This document shows positions 25,160 to 32,561 of a stretch of 64,000 bases of DNA, one piece after another. Each line of letters starts with the position of its first letter. Position 1 is the first letter of the stretch. The notes beneath the pieces are model-generated. The model worked only from the letters and a program-made list of their open reading frames with translations, was not told the origin of the DNA and searched no databases. The stretch comes from Nocardioides anomalus (GTDB lineage Bacteria > Actinomycetota > Actinomycetes > Propionibacteriales > Nocardioidaceae): assembly GCF_011046535.1 (NCBI RefSeq), contig NZ_CP049257.1, positions 2,976,001 through 3,040,000 on the forward strand, written 5' to 3'. A program made the position numbers and the translations under genes.

Positions 25160-26206
25160 TCAGCCCGGGTTGGCCCACGCCAGCAGGCGGTCCTGCGGCC
25201 AGGTGTTGACGATCCGGTCGGGGTCGATGCCGGCGGCCTCGGCCCGCTCCGCGCCGTACCAGAGGAAGTCGAGCTGGCCGGGCGCGTGGGCGTCGGAGTC
25301 GATGGAGAACAGGCAGCCGAGGTCGCGGGCCAGCTCGAGCAGGTCGGTCGGCGGGTCGCGGCGCTCGGGGCGGGAGTTGATCTCGATCGCGGTGTCGTGC
25401 TTGGCCGCCTCCGTGAAGACCCGGCGGGCGTCGAACTGCGACTGCGCGCGCGTGCCGCGCGCGCCCATCACCATCCGGCCGGTGCAGTGGCCCAGGACGT
25501 TGACCCGCGGGTTCCGCACGGCCATCACCATGCGCTTGGTCATGTCGGCCCGGTCCATCTTGAGCTTGGAGTGGACGCTGGCCACGCGCACGTCGAGGCG
25601 GTCCAGCATCTCGTCGGTCTGGTCGAGGCTGCCGTCGTCGAGGATGTCGACCTCGATGCCCTTGAGGAGGGTGAAGCCGCCGTCGCGCTGGGCCAGGTGC
25701 TCGTTGACCGCGTCGACCACCCCGAGCTGCTTGCGCAGCCGCTCGACGCTCAGCCCGTTGGCCACGGTGAGCCGGGGCGAGTGGTCGGTCAGCACCTGGT
25801 ACTCGTGGCCGAGCTCCATCGCGGTGAAGGCCATCTCCTCGATCGGCGAGCCGCCGTCGGACCAGTCCGAGTGCGAGTGGAGGTCGCCACGCAGCGCCTC
25901 CCACACCGCCTGGCCGCCCTCGGTCAGCGGGCCGCCGTGCTCGTCCTCGAGCACCTGCAGCCGCTCGGGCAGCTCGCCCCGGCTCGCCGCGGCGATGACC
26001 TTCGCGGTGCTGGCCCCGACGCCGGGGATCTCCTGGATGGTCCCGGCCTCGACGCGGGCCCGGACCTCGTCGTCCCCGAGCGGCAGGATCGCCGCCGCCG
26101 CGTTGCGGTAGGCCTTGACCTTGTAGGTCTCCTCGCGCCCGCGCTCGAGCAGGAACCCGATCCGCCGCAGGGCCGCGACCGGCCCGCCGTCGTACGCCTC
26201 CACCAC
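25160..26206 (-). CDS. PHP-domain phosphoesterase with HhH (PolX-like C-terminal half)
   Basis: A 348-residue protein. An N-terminal helix-hairpin-helix segment (IPGVGASTAKVI, residues 60-71) is followed by a PHP metallophosphoesterase domain. Metal ligands are H110, H112 and D114 (LHSHSDWSDG), then TDHS, GIEVDI, ASVHS, LGHCTG and SIDSDAH. This is the architecture of PolX without its polymerase palm domain, so a nuclease or phosphatase acting on DNA ends is plausible but inferred. GTG 26206 has TAGGCT ending 6 nt upstream, supporting a leaderless start. It is transcribed toward the DUF45 gene with a 40-base gap. Confidence 0.85.
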   Translation of the reverse strand: MVEAYDGGPVAALRRIGFLLERGREETYKVKAYRNAAAAILPLGDDEVRARVEAGTIQEIPGVGASTAKVIAAASRGELPERLQVLEDEHGGPLTEGGQAVWEALRGDLHSHSDWSDGGSPIEEMAFTAMELGHEYQVLTDHSPRLTVANGLSVERLRKQLGVVDAVNEHLAQRDGGFTLLKGIEVDILDDGSLDQTDEMLDRLDVRVASVHSKLKMDRADMTKRMVMAVRNPRVNVLGHCTGRMVMGARGTRAQSQFDARRVFTEAAKHDTAIEINSRPERRDPPTDLLELARDLGCLFSIDSDAHAPGQLDFLWYGAERAEAAGIDPDRIVNTWPQDRLLAWANPG

Positions 26207-26331
26207 GTCGCCAGCCTAGGCCCGGGTCGCTCGGCCACCGGTGGAAGATTCCTGGTGGGTAATTTTCCTCCACAGCCCGTGGACGGACGTCGTCGCAGGT
26301 CGGGCCGGGTGTCGTCGCCCGCATCCACCGG

Positions 26332-26406
26332 TTGTCCACAGGCCTGTGCACGACCTCCAGGCGTGTCCTCCACCTGAGAAGGGCGTTCTGCACAGACTTG
26401 TCCACA
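26332..26406 (+). promoter_or_regulatory. Two DnaA-box-like sites
   Basis: TTGTCCACA occurs perfectly at 26332-26340 and 26398-26406, same orientation, 66 bp apart. Related TCCTCCACA sequences lie at 26266-26274 and 26410-26418. TTGTCCACA is the actinobacterial DnaA-box consensus. No dnaA, dnaN or AT-rich unwinding region is nearby, so this is not the replication origin. Confidence 0.5.
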
Positions 26407-26474
26407 GGCTCCTCCACAGGGTGGGGGTGCGCGCTGTTGCCCTCACCGCCGGGGCTGTCTAGCGTTGCGGACAG

Positions 26475-26549
26475 ACGGAGCCCCCGGGCCCGACGACGCA
26501 GATCCGCAAGGGGAAGGCAGGTCTGCGCCGACGGGACCGGGGGCTCCGT
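26475..26549. other. Long imperfect stem-loop in the echA-PHP gap
   Basis: A perfect 13-bp inverted repeat (ACGGAGCCCCCGG at 26475-26487 and its complement at 26537-26549) encloses a second, imperfect arm pair (around GCAGA/TCTGC). No U-tract follows on either strand. It could terminate the minus-strand enoyl-CoA hydratase transcript or be a structured intergenic repeat. The rest of the 26207-26570 gap holds only the DnaA-like boxes. Confidence 0.5.
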
Positions 26550-26570
26550 GCGTCTCGGCCCGACGGTGGG

Positions 26571-27365
26571 CTAGCGGCCCTCGAAGCGGGGCGCGCGGCG
26601 CTCTTTGCTCGCGCGGACGCCTTCCTGCAGGTCCGCGGTGGCCAGGGTGATCGGCTGGGCCAGCGCCTCCCACTGCAGCGCCGTCTCCAGGTCGGCGTGG
26701 CCGCCGTCGAGGAGGGCGAGCTTGGTGAGCCGGGTGGCGATCGGCGCGTTGGCCGCCACACCGGCCGCGATCTCCAGGACCTCGTCGAGGAAGCCCTCGG
26801 GGTCCAGGACGCGCGAGACCAGGCCGATGCGGAGGGCCTCGTCGGCCTCGACGACCCGCCCGGTCAGGAGCAGGTCTCGGGCGTGCGCCTCGCCGACCAC
26901 CTCGGGCAGCAGGTGGGTGCCGGCCATGCCGGCGTGCATCCCGAGCTTGACGAAGGGCACGCCGAGCTTGGCCCCGCTCGCGGCGTAGCGGAGGTCGCAG
27001 GCCAGGGCCAGGCACAGCCCCGCCCCGATGGCCGCGCCGTTGACGGCCGCGATGGTCGGCACCTCGAGGCGGCGGATCGAGAGCCACGAGCGGTAGAACG
27101 GCAGCATCCTGGTGCGCAGCCGGTCCACGCTGGCGTCGGGCTCGCTGGCGATCCACGAGGTGTTCCCCCCGGAGCAGAACGCCGACCCCTCCCCCGTGAC
27201 CACCACGGCGCGCACGCTCCGGTCCTGCGCCAGGGCGTCGACCGCCTCGGTCCAGGACGCGGTCATCTCGTCCGACATCGCGTTGCGCATGTCGGGGTTG
27301 TCCAGGACCAGCAGGGCCACGCCGTCGGCGGGCCGCTCGACGCGCAGGTGGGAGGCAGCAACCAT
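26571..27365 (-). CDS. Enoyl-CoA hydratase/isomerase family protein
   Basis: A 264-residue crotonase-fold protein. The oxyanion-hole segments are GEGSAFCSGGNTSW (about 59-72) and NGAAIGAGLCLALACDLR (about 104-121), followed by PFVKLGMHAGMAGTHLLPEVVG where hydratases usually carry the catalytic glutamates; the second glutamate position is not clearly conserved (H/A in MHAGM), so the reaction is uncertain. The ATG at 27365 has TAGGGT ending 7 nt upstream, a leaderless arrangement; the longer open frame to 27614 is not supported. It stands alone. Confidence 0.87.
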   Translation of the reverse strand: MVAASHLRVERPADGVALLVLDNPDMRNAMSDEMTASWTEAVDALAQDRSVRAVVVTGEGSAFCSGGNTSWIASEPDASVDRLRTRMLPFYRSWLSIRRLEVPTIAAVNGAAIGAGLCLALACDLRYAASGAKLGVPFVKLGMHAGMAGTHLLPEVVGEAHARDLLLTGRVVEADEALRIGLVSRVLDPEGFLDEVLEIAAGVAANAPIATRLTKLALLDGGHADLETALQWEALAQPITLATADLQEGVRASKERRAPRFEGR

Positions 27366-27612
27366 GGCGCGCACCCTATGCGCAGCCGCGCCGGGCCCGC
27401 CGTGACCGGCCTCACGCCGTCCCGGCGGCCCATGGGCCCGCCCAGGGGTCGGGAAGGCGCCGCTCGGCGCGCCGAGCCGCCTGGCGGCGGTTCTCGGGGG
27501 TTCGGAGTACGGTCGAGACGGCCCGAGGACCCGTCCGAGGGCCTCCGGCGGGAACAGCACCACCATCCAGCACCACCCCGCCGCGACGACCACGAACAGC
27601 AAGGAGGCCGTC

Positions 27613-27771
27613 ATGGCGGAGACCTGGAGCGGCGAGTTCTACTGCGTGAAGTGCAAGGAGAAGCGCGAGGCCGAGGGCGAGGTCAAGGTCAACGACAAGG
27701 GCACCCGGATGGCCAAGGCCGTCTGCCCCGTCTGCGGGACCAACCTCAACCGGATCCTCGGCAAGGCCTAA
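27613..27771 (+). CDS. DUF5679 zinc-ribbon protein
   Basis: A 52-residue protein with two CxxC pairs (CVKCKEK near residue 11 and CPVCGTN near residue 38), a compact zinc ribbon of the DUF5679 family found widely in actinobacteria and of unknown role. The family name is recalled, not searched. AAGGAGG eight bases before ATG 27613 is an excellent ribosome site, and a strong terminator follows, so it is a monocistronic, probably well-expressed gene. Confidence 0.85.
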   Translation: MAETWSGEFYCVKCKEKREAEGEVKVNDKGTRMAKAVCPVCGTNLNRILGKA

Positions 27772-27793
27772 CCCTTCGCCCCACCCGACTCTC

Positions 27794-27826
27794 GACGGCG
27801 CCCCCGGTCTGACCGGGGGCGCCGTC
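27794..27826 (+). terminator. Terminator after DUF5679
   Basis: A perfect 15-bp stem (GACGGCGCCCCCGGT and its complement) encloses a 3-nt loop, 22 bases after the stop. There is no U-tract, as is common for GC-rich actinobacterial terminators. Confidence 0.75.
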
Positions 27827-27906
27827 GCGTCGTGGTGGCGACCCCGCCGGGCGCGGGCCTGTGGAGGAGCTCCGCGCGGTCCCGCGATCCGTGTGACGGT
27901 GGGTCC

Positions 27907-28716
27907 ATGACCTGGCTGCTGCGTCCCGGCCTGGCCGTCGTGCGCCGCGACGGCGAGCACCTCCAGCTCGGCCTCGGCGCGCGCCGCGCGGTGCTGCCCG
28001 CGGTGCCCGCCGTGCGCCGGCTGCTGCGCGAGCTGGCTGCGGGCGCCCCGCTCACCACCCTCGACGACGTGGCCGGTCGCGCGCTGCGTGCCCTCGCCGA
28101 GGCGGGCCTCGTCGCCCCCGCCGAGGAGGAGGCCGCGCGCGCCGCGGCCCGTGCGGGCTGCGCGGTGCACCTCGACGTGCCGCCCGACCTGCTGCCCGCC
28201 GCCCTCCGGCTCCTCGGTGAGGCCGGCCTGTCCGTGGCCGGCGCGACCGACGCGGTCGACGTCGCCCTGGTCTGGGCGGTCGGCGAGCTGTCCCGGTCGC
28301 GCCTGGACGGCTGGATGCGCACCGCGACCCCGCACCTCGCCGTCCGCGAGACGCCCGACGGCCCGGTGCTCGGGCCCTACGTCGTGCCCGGCGCGACCGC
28401 GTGCCTGCGCTGCGTCGACGCCCACGCCGCCCAGCGCGACCCCCGCCACCCGCTGGTGGTGGAGCAGCTGGCCACCTCCGGGCCGCTGCGCCCGGCCGCG
28501 CCGGACCCGGCCCGGCGGGCGCTGGCGCTGGCCTGGGCCGTCCGCGACCTCGCCACCGCCGCCGAGGGCGGCGTGCCGGCGACCTGGTCGAGCACCATCG
28601 CGCTCGGCGAGCTGCCGCCGGAGCTCACGGCGTACCACCGCCACGTCCACTGTGGGTGCACCTGGGCCGAGGAGCTGGCCGCCCCGGACCCGGGAGGTGT
28701 GGCCCGAGCGGGCTGA
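27907..28716 (+). CDS. TOMM leader-peptide-binding-like protein (orphan)
   Basis: A 269-residue protein resembling the ThiF-like/cyclodehydratase partner proteins that bind leader peptides in thiazole/oxazole-modified microcin pathways. The diagnostic stretch is PGATACLRCVDAHAAQRDP near residue 165, and a C-terminal HCGCTWAEEL adds two cysteines; together CxxC and CxC could bind one zinc. No YcaO enzyme, dehydrogenase or precursor peptide is nearby, so this is an orphan copy with a probable other role. ATG 27907 follows GACGGT by 6 nt, a weak leaderless-type arrangement. Confidence 0.6.
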   Translation: MTWLLRPGLAVVRRDGEHLQLGLGARRAVLPAVPAVRRLLRELAAGAPLTTLDDVAGRALRALAEAGLVAPAEEEAARAAARAGCAVHLDVPPDLLPAALRLLGEAGLSVAGATDAVDVALVWAVGELSRSRLDGWMRTATPHLAVRETPDGPVLGPYVVPGATACLRCVDAHAAQRDPRHPLVVEQLATSGPLRPAAPDPARRALALAWAVRDLATAAEGGVPATWSSTIALGELPPELTAYHRHVHCGCTWAEELAAPDPGGVARAG

Positions 28717-28746
28717 ACCGGTCCGGGTCGGACCGACCGGGGCGGC

Positions 28747-28908
28747 TCACCAGTACTCGGAGTCGAGCTTGCCCTCCATGGCCCGCAGGTGCTCGCGCGA
28801 GCAGGTGTCGCAGTAGGTCCTTGTCCGACCGTTCTCGACCGCGGTGCTCCAGGTGAGCGTCTTCGCGTCGTCGGCCTCCTGGCGTCCGCAGAAGTCGCAG
28901 GTCTTCAC
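28747..28908 (-). CDS. Small zinc-ribbon protein
   Basis: A 53-residue protein with CDFCGRQE at its N-terminus and CDTCSREHLR in the middle, that is two CxxC pairs forming a zinc ribbon, and an acidic/aromatic end (DSEYW). GTG 28908 is preferred to an upstream GTG/ATG because the zinc-ribbon fold begins at once and a CAGGAT hexamer ends 6 nt upstream. The function is unknown. Confidence 0.7.
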   Translation of the reverse strand: MKTCDFCGRQEADDAKTLTWSTAVENGRTRTYCDTCSREHLRAMEGKLDSEYW

Positions 28909-28956
28909 ACGCCCATCCTGCCTCGCCCGCACCTGCGTCGGGCCCCGGAACGCAGA

Positions 28957-28988
28957 ACACCGGGTACGGCCGAAGCCGTACCCGGTGT
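28957..28988 (-). terminator. Terminator with UUCG tetraloop
   Basis: A perfect 14-bp stem (ACACCGGGTACGGC and its complement). On the minus strand the loop reads TTCG closed by a C-G pair, the extra-stable cUUCGg tetraloop, and TCTGCGTTCC follows. It terminates the minus-strand gene at 29053-29250. Confidence 0.8.
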
Positions 28989-29052
28989 CCGTGGCACCCG
29001 CGATCAGGGTGTCCCCGCAGAGGGCCGCTGACTGGCGGCATCCCGTGAGGTC

Positions 29053-29250
29053 CTACAGAGCGCGGGCGAGGGCGAGACGCGCCTGCTGCGCTGCCTGCTC
29101 AGCCCGGCGGCTGAGACGGCGTGCGCGGGCCAGCTGGTGGCCGCGCCGAAGCTGCTGCGCCTCTCCCAGGCGCGCGGACATCTGCGCGCGCGCCAGGTTC
29201 TCGTTCATGAGATTCATCTCGGTGCTCCTGATCAGATCGGTCTGGTTCAT
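29053..29250 (-). CDS. Small basic helical protein downstream of whiB7
   Basis: A 65-residue, Arg/Ala/Gln-rich, almost wholly helical protein (LARAQMSARLGEAQQLRRGH, then RLSRRAEQAAQQARLALARAL). No family is recognised. It follows whiB7 by 65 bases on the same strand and ends in a strong terminator, so it probably lies in the whiB7 transcript. The ATG at 29250 is one of several in-frame candidates (others at 29220 and 29211); AGCACCGAG upstream of 29220 is not clearly better. Confidence 0.6.
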   Translation of the reverse strand: MNQTDLIRSTEMNLMNENLARAQMSARLGEAQQLRRGHQLARARRLSRRAEQAAQQARLALARAL

Positions 29251-29315
29251 GTGAGTGGTGTGGGTCTTCCTCGGATGGGATGCGGCCCGCCGGGCGGCGG
29301 ACAGCCTCGTGGCGG

Positions 29316-29633
29316 CTACGCGGCCACCTCGTTCTTGCGGGGGCGGCCACGCGGACGCTTGCGGGGTACGACGACGCCCTGGATGAAGAGCTGTCCGCCC
29401 CAGACACCCCATGGCTCGCGACGCTCGAGAGCGCCGTCGAAGCACAGGGCACGGACCGGGCACTCGACACAGAGGGCCTTGGCGAACTCCACGTCGCTCG
29501 GCGACTCGGCGAACCAGAGCTCCGGGTTGTTCGCCCGGCAGGGAAGGGTCGCCTCGTCCACCTTGCCGGCCTCGTCGTGGAGGTTGCCCAGAGTCGGCTC
29601 AGCAGTGGCACGGTCGAGAGTGCTGATGGTCAT
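29316..29633 (-). CDS. whiB7: WhiB7 family iron-sulfur transcription factor
   Basis: A 105-residue Wbl protein. The [4Fe-4S] ligands are C32, C55, C58 and C64, the GVWGG turn is at 76-80, and the C-terminal AT-hook is RGRP at 95-98, the feature that marks WhiB7 among Wbl proteins. WhiB7 binds the primary sigma factor and activates intrinsic antibiotic-resistance genes when translation is inhibited. AGGAGGTGAAAA sets the ATG at 29633; an upstream in-frame ATG would place the ribosome site inside the gene. A roughly 440-nt leader with an upstream ORF and a terminator hairpin precedes it. Its place beside uvrD2 is the same as in mycobacteria. Confidence 0.92.
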   Translation of the reverse strand: MTISTLDRATAEPTLGNLHDEAGKVDEATLPCRANNPELWFAESPSDVEFAKALCVECPVRALCFDGALERREPWGVWGGQLFIQGVVVPRKRPRGRPRKNEVAA

Positions 29634-29712
29634 TTTTTCACCTCCTCGTTTCACCTTCATCGCGGTTGCTTGGTCGGTAGGACTGCGGTGGTGCCGTGGA
29701 TCCATCGCCGAT

Positions 29713-29757
29713 CCGAGAAACAGAAAGGCCGCGGATCCCGGGTTTCGGGTTCCGCGG
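29713..29757 (-). terminator. Attenuator hairpin in the whiB7 leader
   Basis: On the minus strand a stem of CCGCGGA and CCCG (one mismatch) with a small loop (29757-29729) is followed by CCTTTCTGTTTCTC. It lies after the upstream ORF stop (29782) and about 80 bases before the whiB7 start, where a transcription attenuator is known for mycobacterial whiB7. Confidence 0.7.
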
Positions 29758-29781
29758 CCTGGAGGCTGCTCATCAGTGGTC

Positions 29782-29994
29782 TCAACTGAGAGGTGGACTC
29801 CAGGCACTGGTCCCCGGGACGTAGGCAGCGAGGCCCATGTCACCCTTGACGTCACCCGTGATGACGGCGGCCCGGCGCTCGCGCACGACGGAGGTCGTGG
29901 CAAAGCCCTGACGCACCACGGAGGTGTGGCCGCACATGGGCATGGCGAAGCCGGACGGGATCTGAGCCGTCATCGGGATCGTGTTGAGCTTCAT
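29782..29994 (-). CDS. Upstream ORF (leader peptide) of whiB7
   Basis: A 70-codon frame with an excellent ribosome site (GAAGGAGGTGGCCCAG) before the ATG at 29994. The peptide MKLNTIPMTAQIPSGFAMPM... continues to ...TSAWSPPLS and resembles no protein family. Given its position between the whiB7 promoter and the attenuator hairpin, it probably serves as a sensor of ribosome stalling rather than as a functional protein. It is long for a leader peptide. Confidence 0.65.
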   Translation of the reverse strand: MKLNTIPMTAQIPSGFAMPMCGHTSVVRQGFATTSVVRERRAAVITGDVKGDMGLAAYVPGTSAWSPPLS

Positions 29995-30070
29995 CTGGGC
30001 CACCTCCTTCTCACTCCTCGAGCGCCGGGATCGTCAGTCCCGTGGTGCGCTGAACGTCTTGGGTTGCAGA

Positions 30071-30108
30071 AACGTACCGAACGCCCGCGGTAAGGGGCAA
30101 TCGATTTT
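30071..30108 (-). promoter_or_regulatory. WhiB7-type promoter of the whiB7 leader
   Basis: On the minus strand the AT-rich AAAATCGA (30108-30101) lies directly against TTGCCC (30100-30095), with TACGTT (30076-30071) 18 bp further on. An AT-rich patch immediately upstream of the -35 is the known signature of WhiB7-activated promoters, read by the AT-hook, so autoregulation is expected. Confidence 0.65.
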
Positions 30109-30205
30109 GTGGGTATTTCGCGACTATTTTCTGCCACGTCGTCCCGCGTTCGCCGGGACCGCGGTCCCGGGACTGCCGGCCGGGGCGGTGCTGGACCGGG
30201 TCGCG

Positions 30206-32233
30206 TCAGCCGACGAGGTCGAGCAGGTCGTCGCCGTACTTGGCCAGCTTCTCGCGGCCGACCCCGCTGACCTTGAGCAGCTCGCGCTCCGAGCCGGGCC
30301 GGCGGGTGGCGATCTCCTCGAGCGTGGCGTTGCTGAACACCATGAACGCCGCGATCTCCTCCTCGCGGGCGCGCTGGGTCCGCCACTCGCGCAGGCGCTC
30401 GAACAGCTCCTCGTCGTACGGCGCCGGGCAGTCGGCGCAGCGGCGGCGGGCCTTGTCGGCCGCGGTCTGCAGCGGCTTGCCGCACTCGACGCACATCCGC
30501 GCGCCCTTGCCGCCGCGGGCGGCCTTGGGCAGCGGCAGTGCCTCCTGGGGCAGCAGCGGGGTGAGGAAGCGTGACGGCTTGCGCGAGGCGCGGCCCCCGG
30601 GCTGGCGGGCGGCCGACCAGGACAGGGCGAGGTCGCGGCGGGCGCGGGTCATGCCGACGTACAGCAGCCGGCGCTCCTCCTCGATGGCCGTGGGGGTCTC
30701 GGCGTAGGTGATCGGGAGCGTGCCGTCCTGGAGGCCACAGAGGAAGACGGTGTCCCACTCCAGCCCCTTGGCCGCGTGGAAGGTCGCCAGCGTGACGCCG
30801 TCGGCGACCGGCGCGTGCTGCTCGGCGGCGCGGCGGTCGAGGTCGTCGACGAAGCCGTCGAGCGTGCCGCCGGTGGCCTCGAACTCGCTCGCCTGGTCGA
30901 CCAGCGCCTGCCAGGACTCCCAGCGGTCGCGGGTCTGGCCGCGCGCGGTGGGCGCCTCGGGCGTCCAGCCCATGCCGGAGAGGACCGAGCTCACGGTGGT
31001 CAGCACGCCCTCGCCCTCGCCGGAGCGGGCGGCGCCCCGGATCCGGGTGACGGCCTCGCGGACCTCGGGCCGGTCGAAGAAGCGGGCCGCGCCGCGCACG
31101 ACGTAGGGCAGGCCGCGGGCGGCGAGCGCCTCCTCGAAGGCCTCAGACTGGGCGTTGATGCGGAACAGGACGGCCACCTCGCCCAGCTCGCGGCCGCCGT
31201 CGCGCAGGGCGAGGACCTTGGCGGCGACGTGCTCGGCCTCGTCGACCTCGTCGGGGCGCCCGTCGTAGGTCACCGCGGGACCGGGCTGCTGCTGCGAGCG
31301 CAGGTCGACGCCCTGGCTGGACGTGCCGGCGAGCAGCGTGTTGGCCGCCTCGACCACCTGCGGGGTGGAGCGGTAGTTGCGGACCAGCTCGACGCTGGTC
31401 GTGCCGGGGTGCTTCTTGGGGAAGTCGCGCAGGAAGTCGGCGTTGGCGCCGGCGAAGGAGTAGATGGTCTGGGCCGGGTCGCCGACCACGCACAGCTCGT
31501 CGCGCCCGCCCAGCCACAGGTCGAGCAGCGCCGACTGCAGCGGCGAGACGTCCTGGAACTCATCGACGACGAACCACTTGTACTGCCGGCGCACCTGCGC
31601 GGCGACCCGCTCGTCCTCGGCCAGGAGCCCGGCGTCGAGGAGCAGGACGTCCTCCATGTCCATGCGGCCCTGGTCGCGCTTGACCTCCTCGTAGGCCTCG
31701 AAGACGTGGGCCACGACCTCCGGGGTCTGGTTGGCCACGCTGCGGCCGCGGGCCTCGGCCACCGCGACGTACGTCGACGGGCTGACGTTGCTGACCTTGG
31801 CCCACTCGATCTCCGAGGCCAGGTCGCGCAGCAGGGCCTGGTCGGCGTTGATCCGCTGGCGCCGGGTCGCGGCCGCGAGCATGCCGAGCTTGGACTCGGT
31901 GAGCTGGGGCAGCTCGGTGCCGTGCACGTGCGGCCAGAAGTAGCGCAGCTGGCGCAGCGCCGCGGAGTGGAAGGTCCGGGCCTGGACCCCGCCGGCGCCC
32001 AGCGCCCGCAGGCGGGTGCGCATCTCGCCGGCGGCGCGGGTGGTGAAGGTGACGGCCAGCACCTCGGTCGGGGCGTAGAGGCCGCTGGCCACGCCGTGCG
32101 CGATCCGGTGGGTGATGGCCCGGGTCTTGCCCGTCCCGGCGCCGGCGAGCACCCGGACCGGGCCGCGCAGGGCCTCGGCCACCTGGCGCTGCTCAGGGTC
32201 CAGCGCGGCGAGGAGCTCGGCGGGGTCGGGCAC
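30206..32233 (-). CDS. uvrD2: UvrD2-type ATP-dependent DNA helicase with HRDC domain
   Basis: A 675-residue superfamily 1A helicase. Walker A is LAGAGTGKT near residue 30; motif II is VVDEFQDVSPLQ; VGDPAQTIYSFAGA, LVRNYRS and TFHAAKGLEWDTVFL are motifs III-V; and RLLYVGMTRAR is motif VI. After the motor comes a tetracysteine zinc motif (CVECGKPL ... CADC) and a C-terminal HRDC domain (about 600-675), the layout of mycobacterial UvrD2, a 3'-5' DNA-dependent ATPase/helicase essential there. GTG 32233 is preceded by GGAGA. It is divergent from the mycoredoxin gene. Confidence 0.93.
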   Translation of the reverse strand: MPDPAELLAALDPEQRQVAEALRGPVRVLAGAGTGKTRAITHRIAHGVASGLYAPTEVLAVTFTTRAAGEMRTRLRALGAGGVQARTFHSAALRQLRYFWPHVHGTELPQLTESKLGMLAAATRRQRINADQALLRDLASEIEWAKVSNVSPSTYVAVAEARGRSVANQTPEVVAHVFEAYEEVKRDQGRMDMEDVLLLDAGLLAEDERVAAQVRRQYKWFVVDEFQDVSPLQSALLDLWLGGRDELCVVGDPAQTIYSFAGANADFLRDFPKKHPGTTSVELVRNYRSTPQVVEAANTLLAGTSSQGVDLRSQQQPGPAVTYDGRPDEVDEAEHVAAKVLALRDGGRELGEVAVLFRINAQSEAFEEALAARGLPYVVRGAARFFDRPEVREAVTRIRGAARSGEGEGVLTTVSSVLSGMGWTPEAPTARGQTRDRWESWQALVDQASEFEATGGTLDGFVDDLDRRAAEQHAPVADGVTLATFHAAKGLEWDTVFLCGLQDGTLPITYAETPTAIEEERRLLYVGMTRARRDLALSWSAARQPGGRASRKPSRFLTPLLPQEALPLPKAARGGKGARMCVECGKPLQTAADKARRRCADCPAPYDEELFERLREWRTQRAREEEIAAFMVFSNATLEEIATRRPGSERELLKVSGVGREKLAKYGDDLLDLVG

Positions 32234-32306
32234 GGAACATCTCCGGGGTCTTGGTGGTTGAAGGGGGTGCAGAAATCACCCTAGATGTCGGAGGCGACAG
32301 TCCCAG

Positions 32307-32558
32307 ATGAGCGCAGGCTTCACGATGTACACGACCCCGTGGTGTGGCTACTGCCACCGGCTGAAGAGCCAGCTGGACCGTGAGGGCATCGAGTACGACG
32401 TCGTCGACATCGAGCAGCAGCCCGACGCCGCGCAGATCGTCGAGTCGGCCAACGGCGGCAACCAGACCGTGCCGACGCTGGTGTACGCCGACGGCACGTC
32501 CATGACGAACCCGTCGCTCGCCCAGGTCAAGGAGAAGCTCGCCGCGCTGGCGAGCTGA
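32307..32558 (+). CDS. mrx1: Mycoredoxin (glutaredoxin-like)
   Basis: An 83-residue glutaredoxin-fold protein with active-site C13-G-Y-C16, cis-Pro region TVPTLVYADG and C-terminal TNPSLAQVKEKL, matching mycoredoxin-1, which reduces mixed disulfides with mycothiol. This supports a mycothiol-using actinomycete. The ATG at 32307 follows GGAGGCGACAGTCCCAG, somewhat long for a ribosome site; ATG at 32325 (MYTTPWCGYC) is an alternative. It is divergent from uvrD2 and convergent with nudC (3 bases between stops), the same order as in Mycobacterium. Confidence 0.92.
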   Translation: MSAGFTMYTTPWCGYCHRLKSQLDREGIEYDVVDIEQQPDAAQIVESANGGNQTVPTLVYADGTSMTNPSLAQVKEKLAALAS

Positions 32559-32561
32559 GCC

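Noticed and set aside
26207..26570. Replication origin suggested by the DnaA boxes
   Set aside because: There is no dnaA, dnaN or gyrase gene, no AT-rich unwinding region and only two perfect boxes.
29634..29672. Upstream ATG giving whiB7 an extra N-terminal MKVKRGGEK
   Set aside because: The strong AGGAGG would then be inside the coding region and serve no start.
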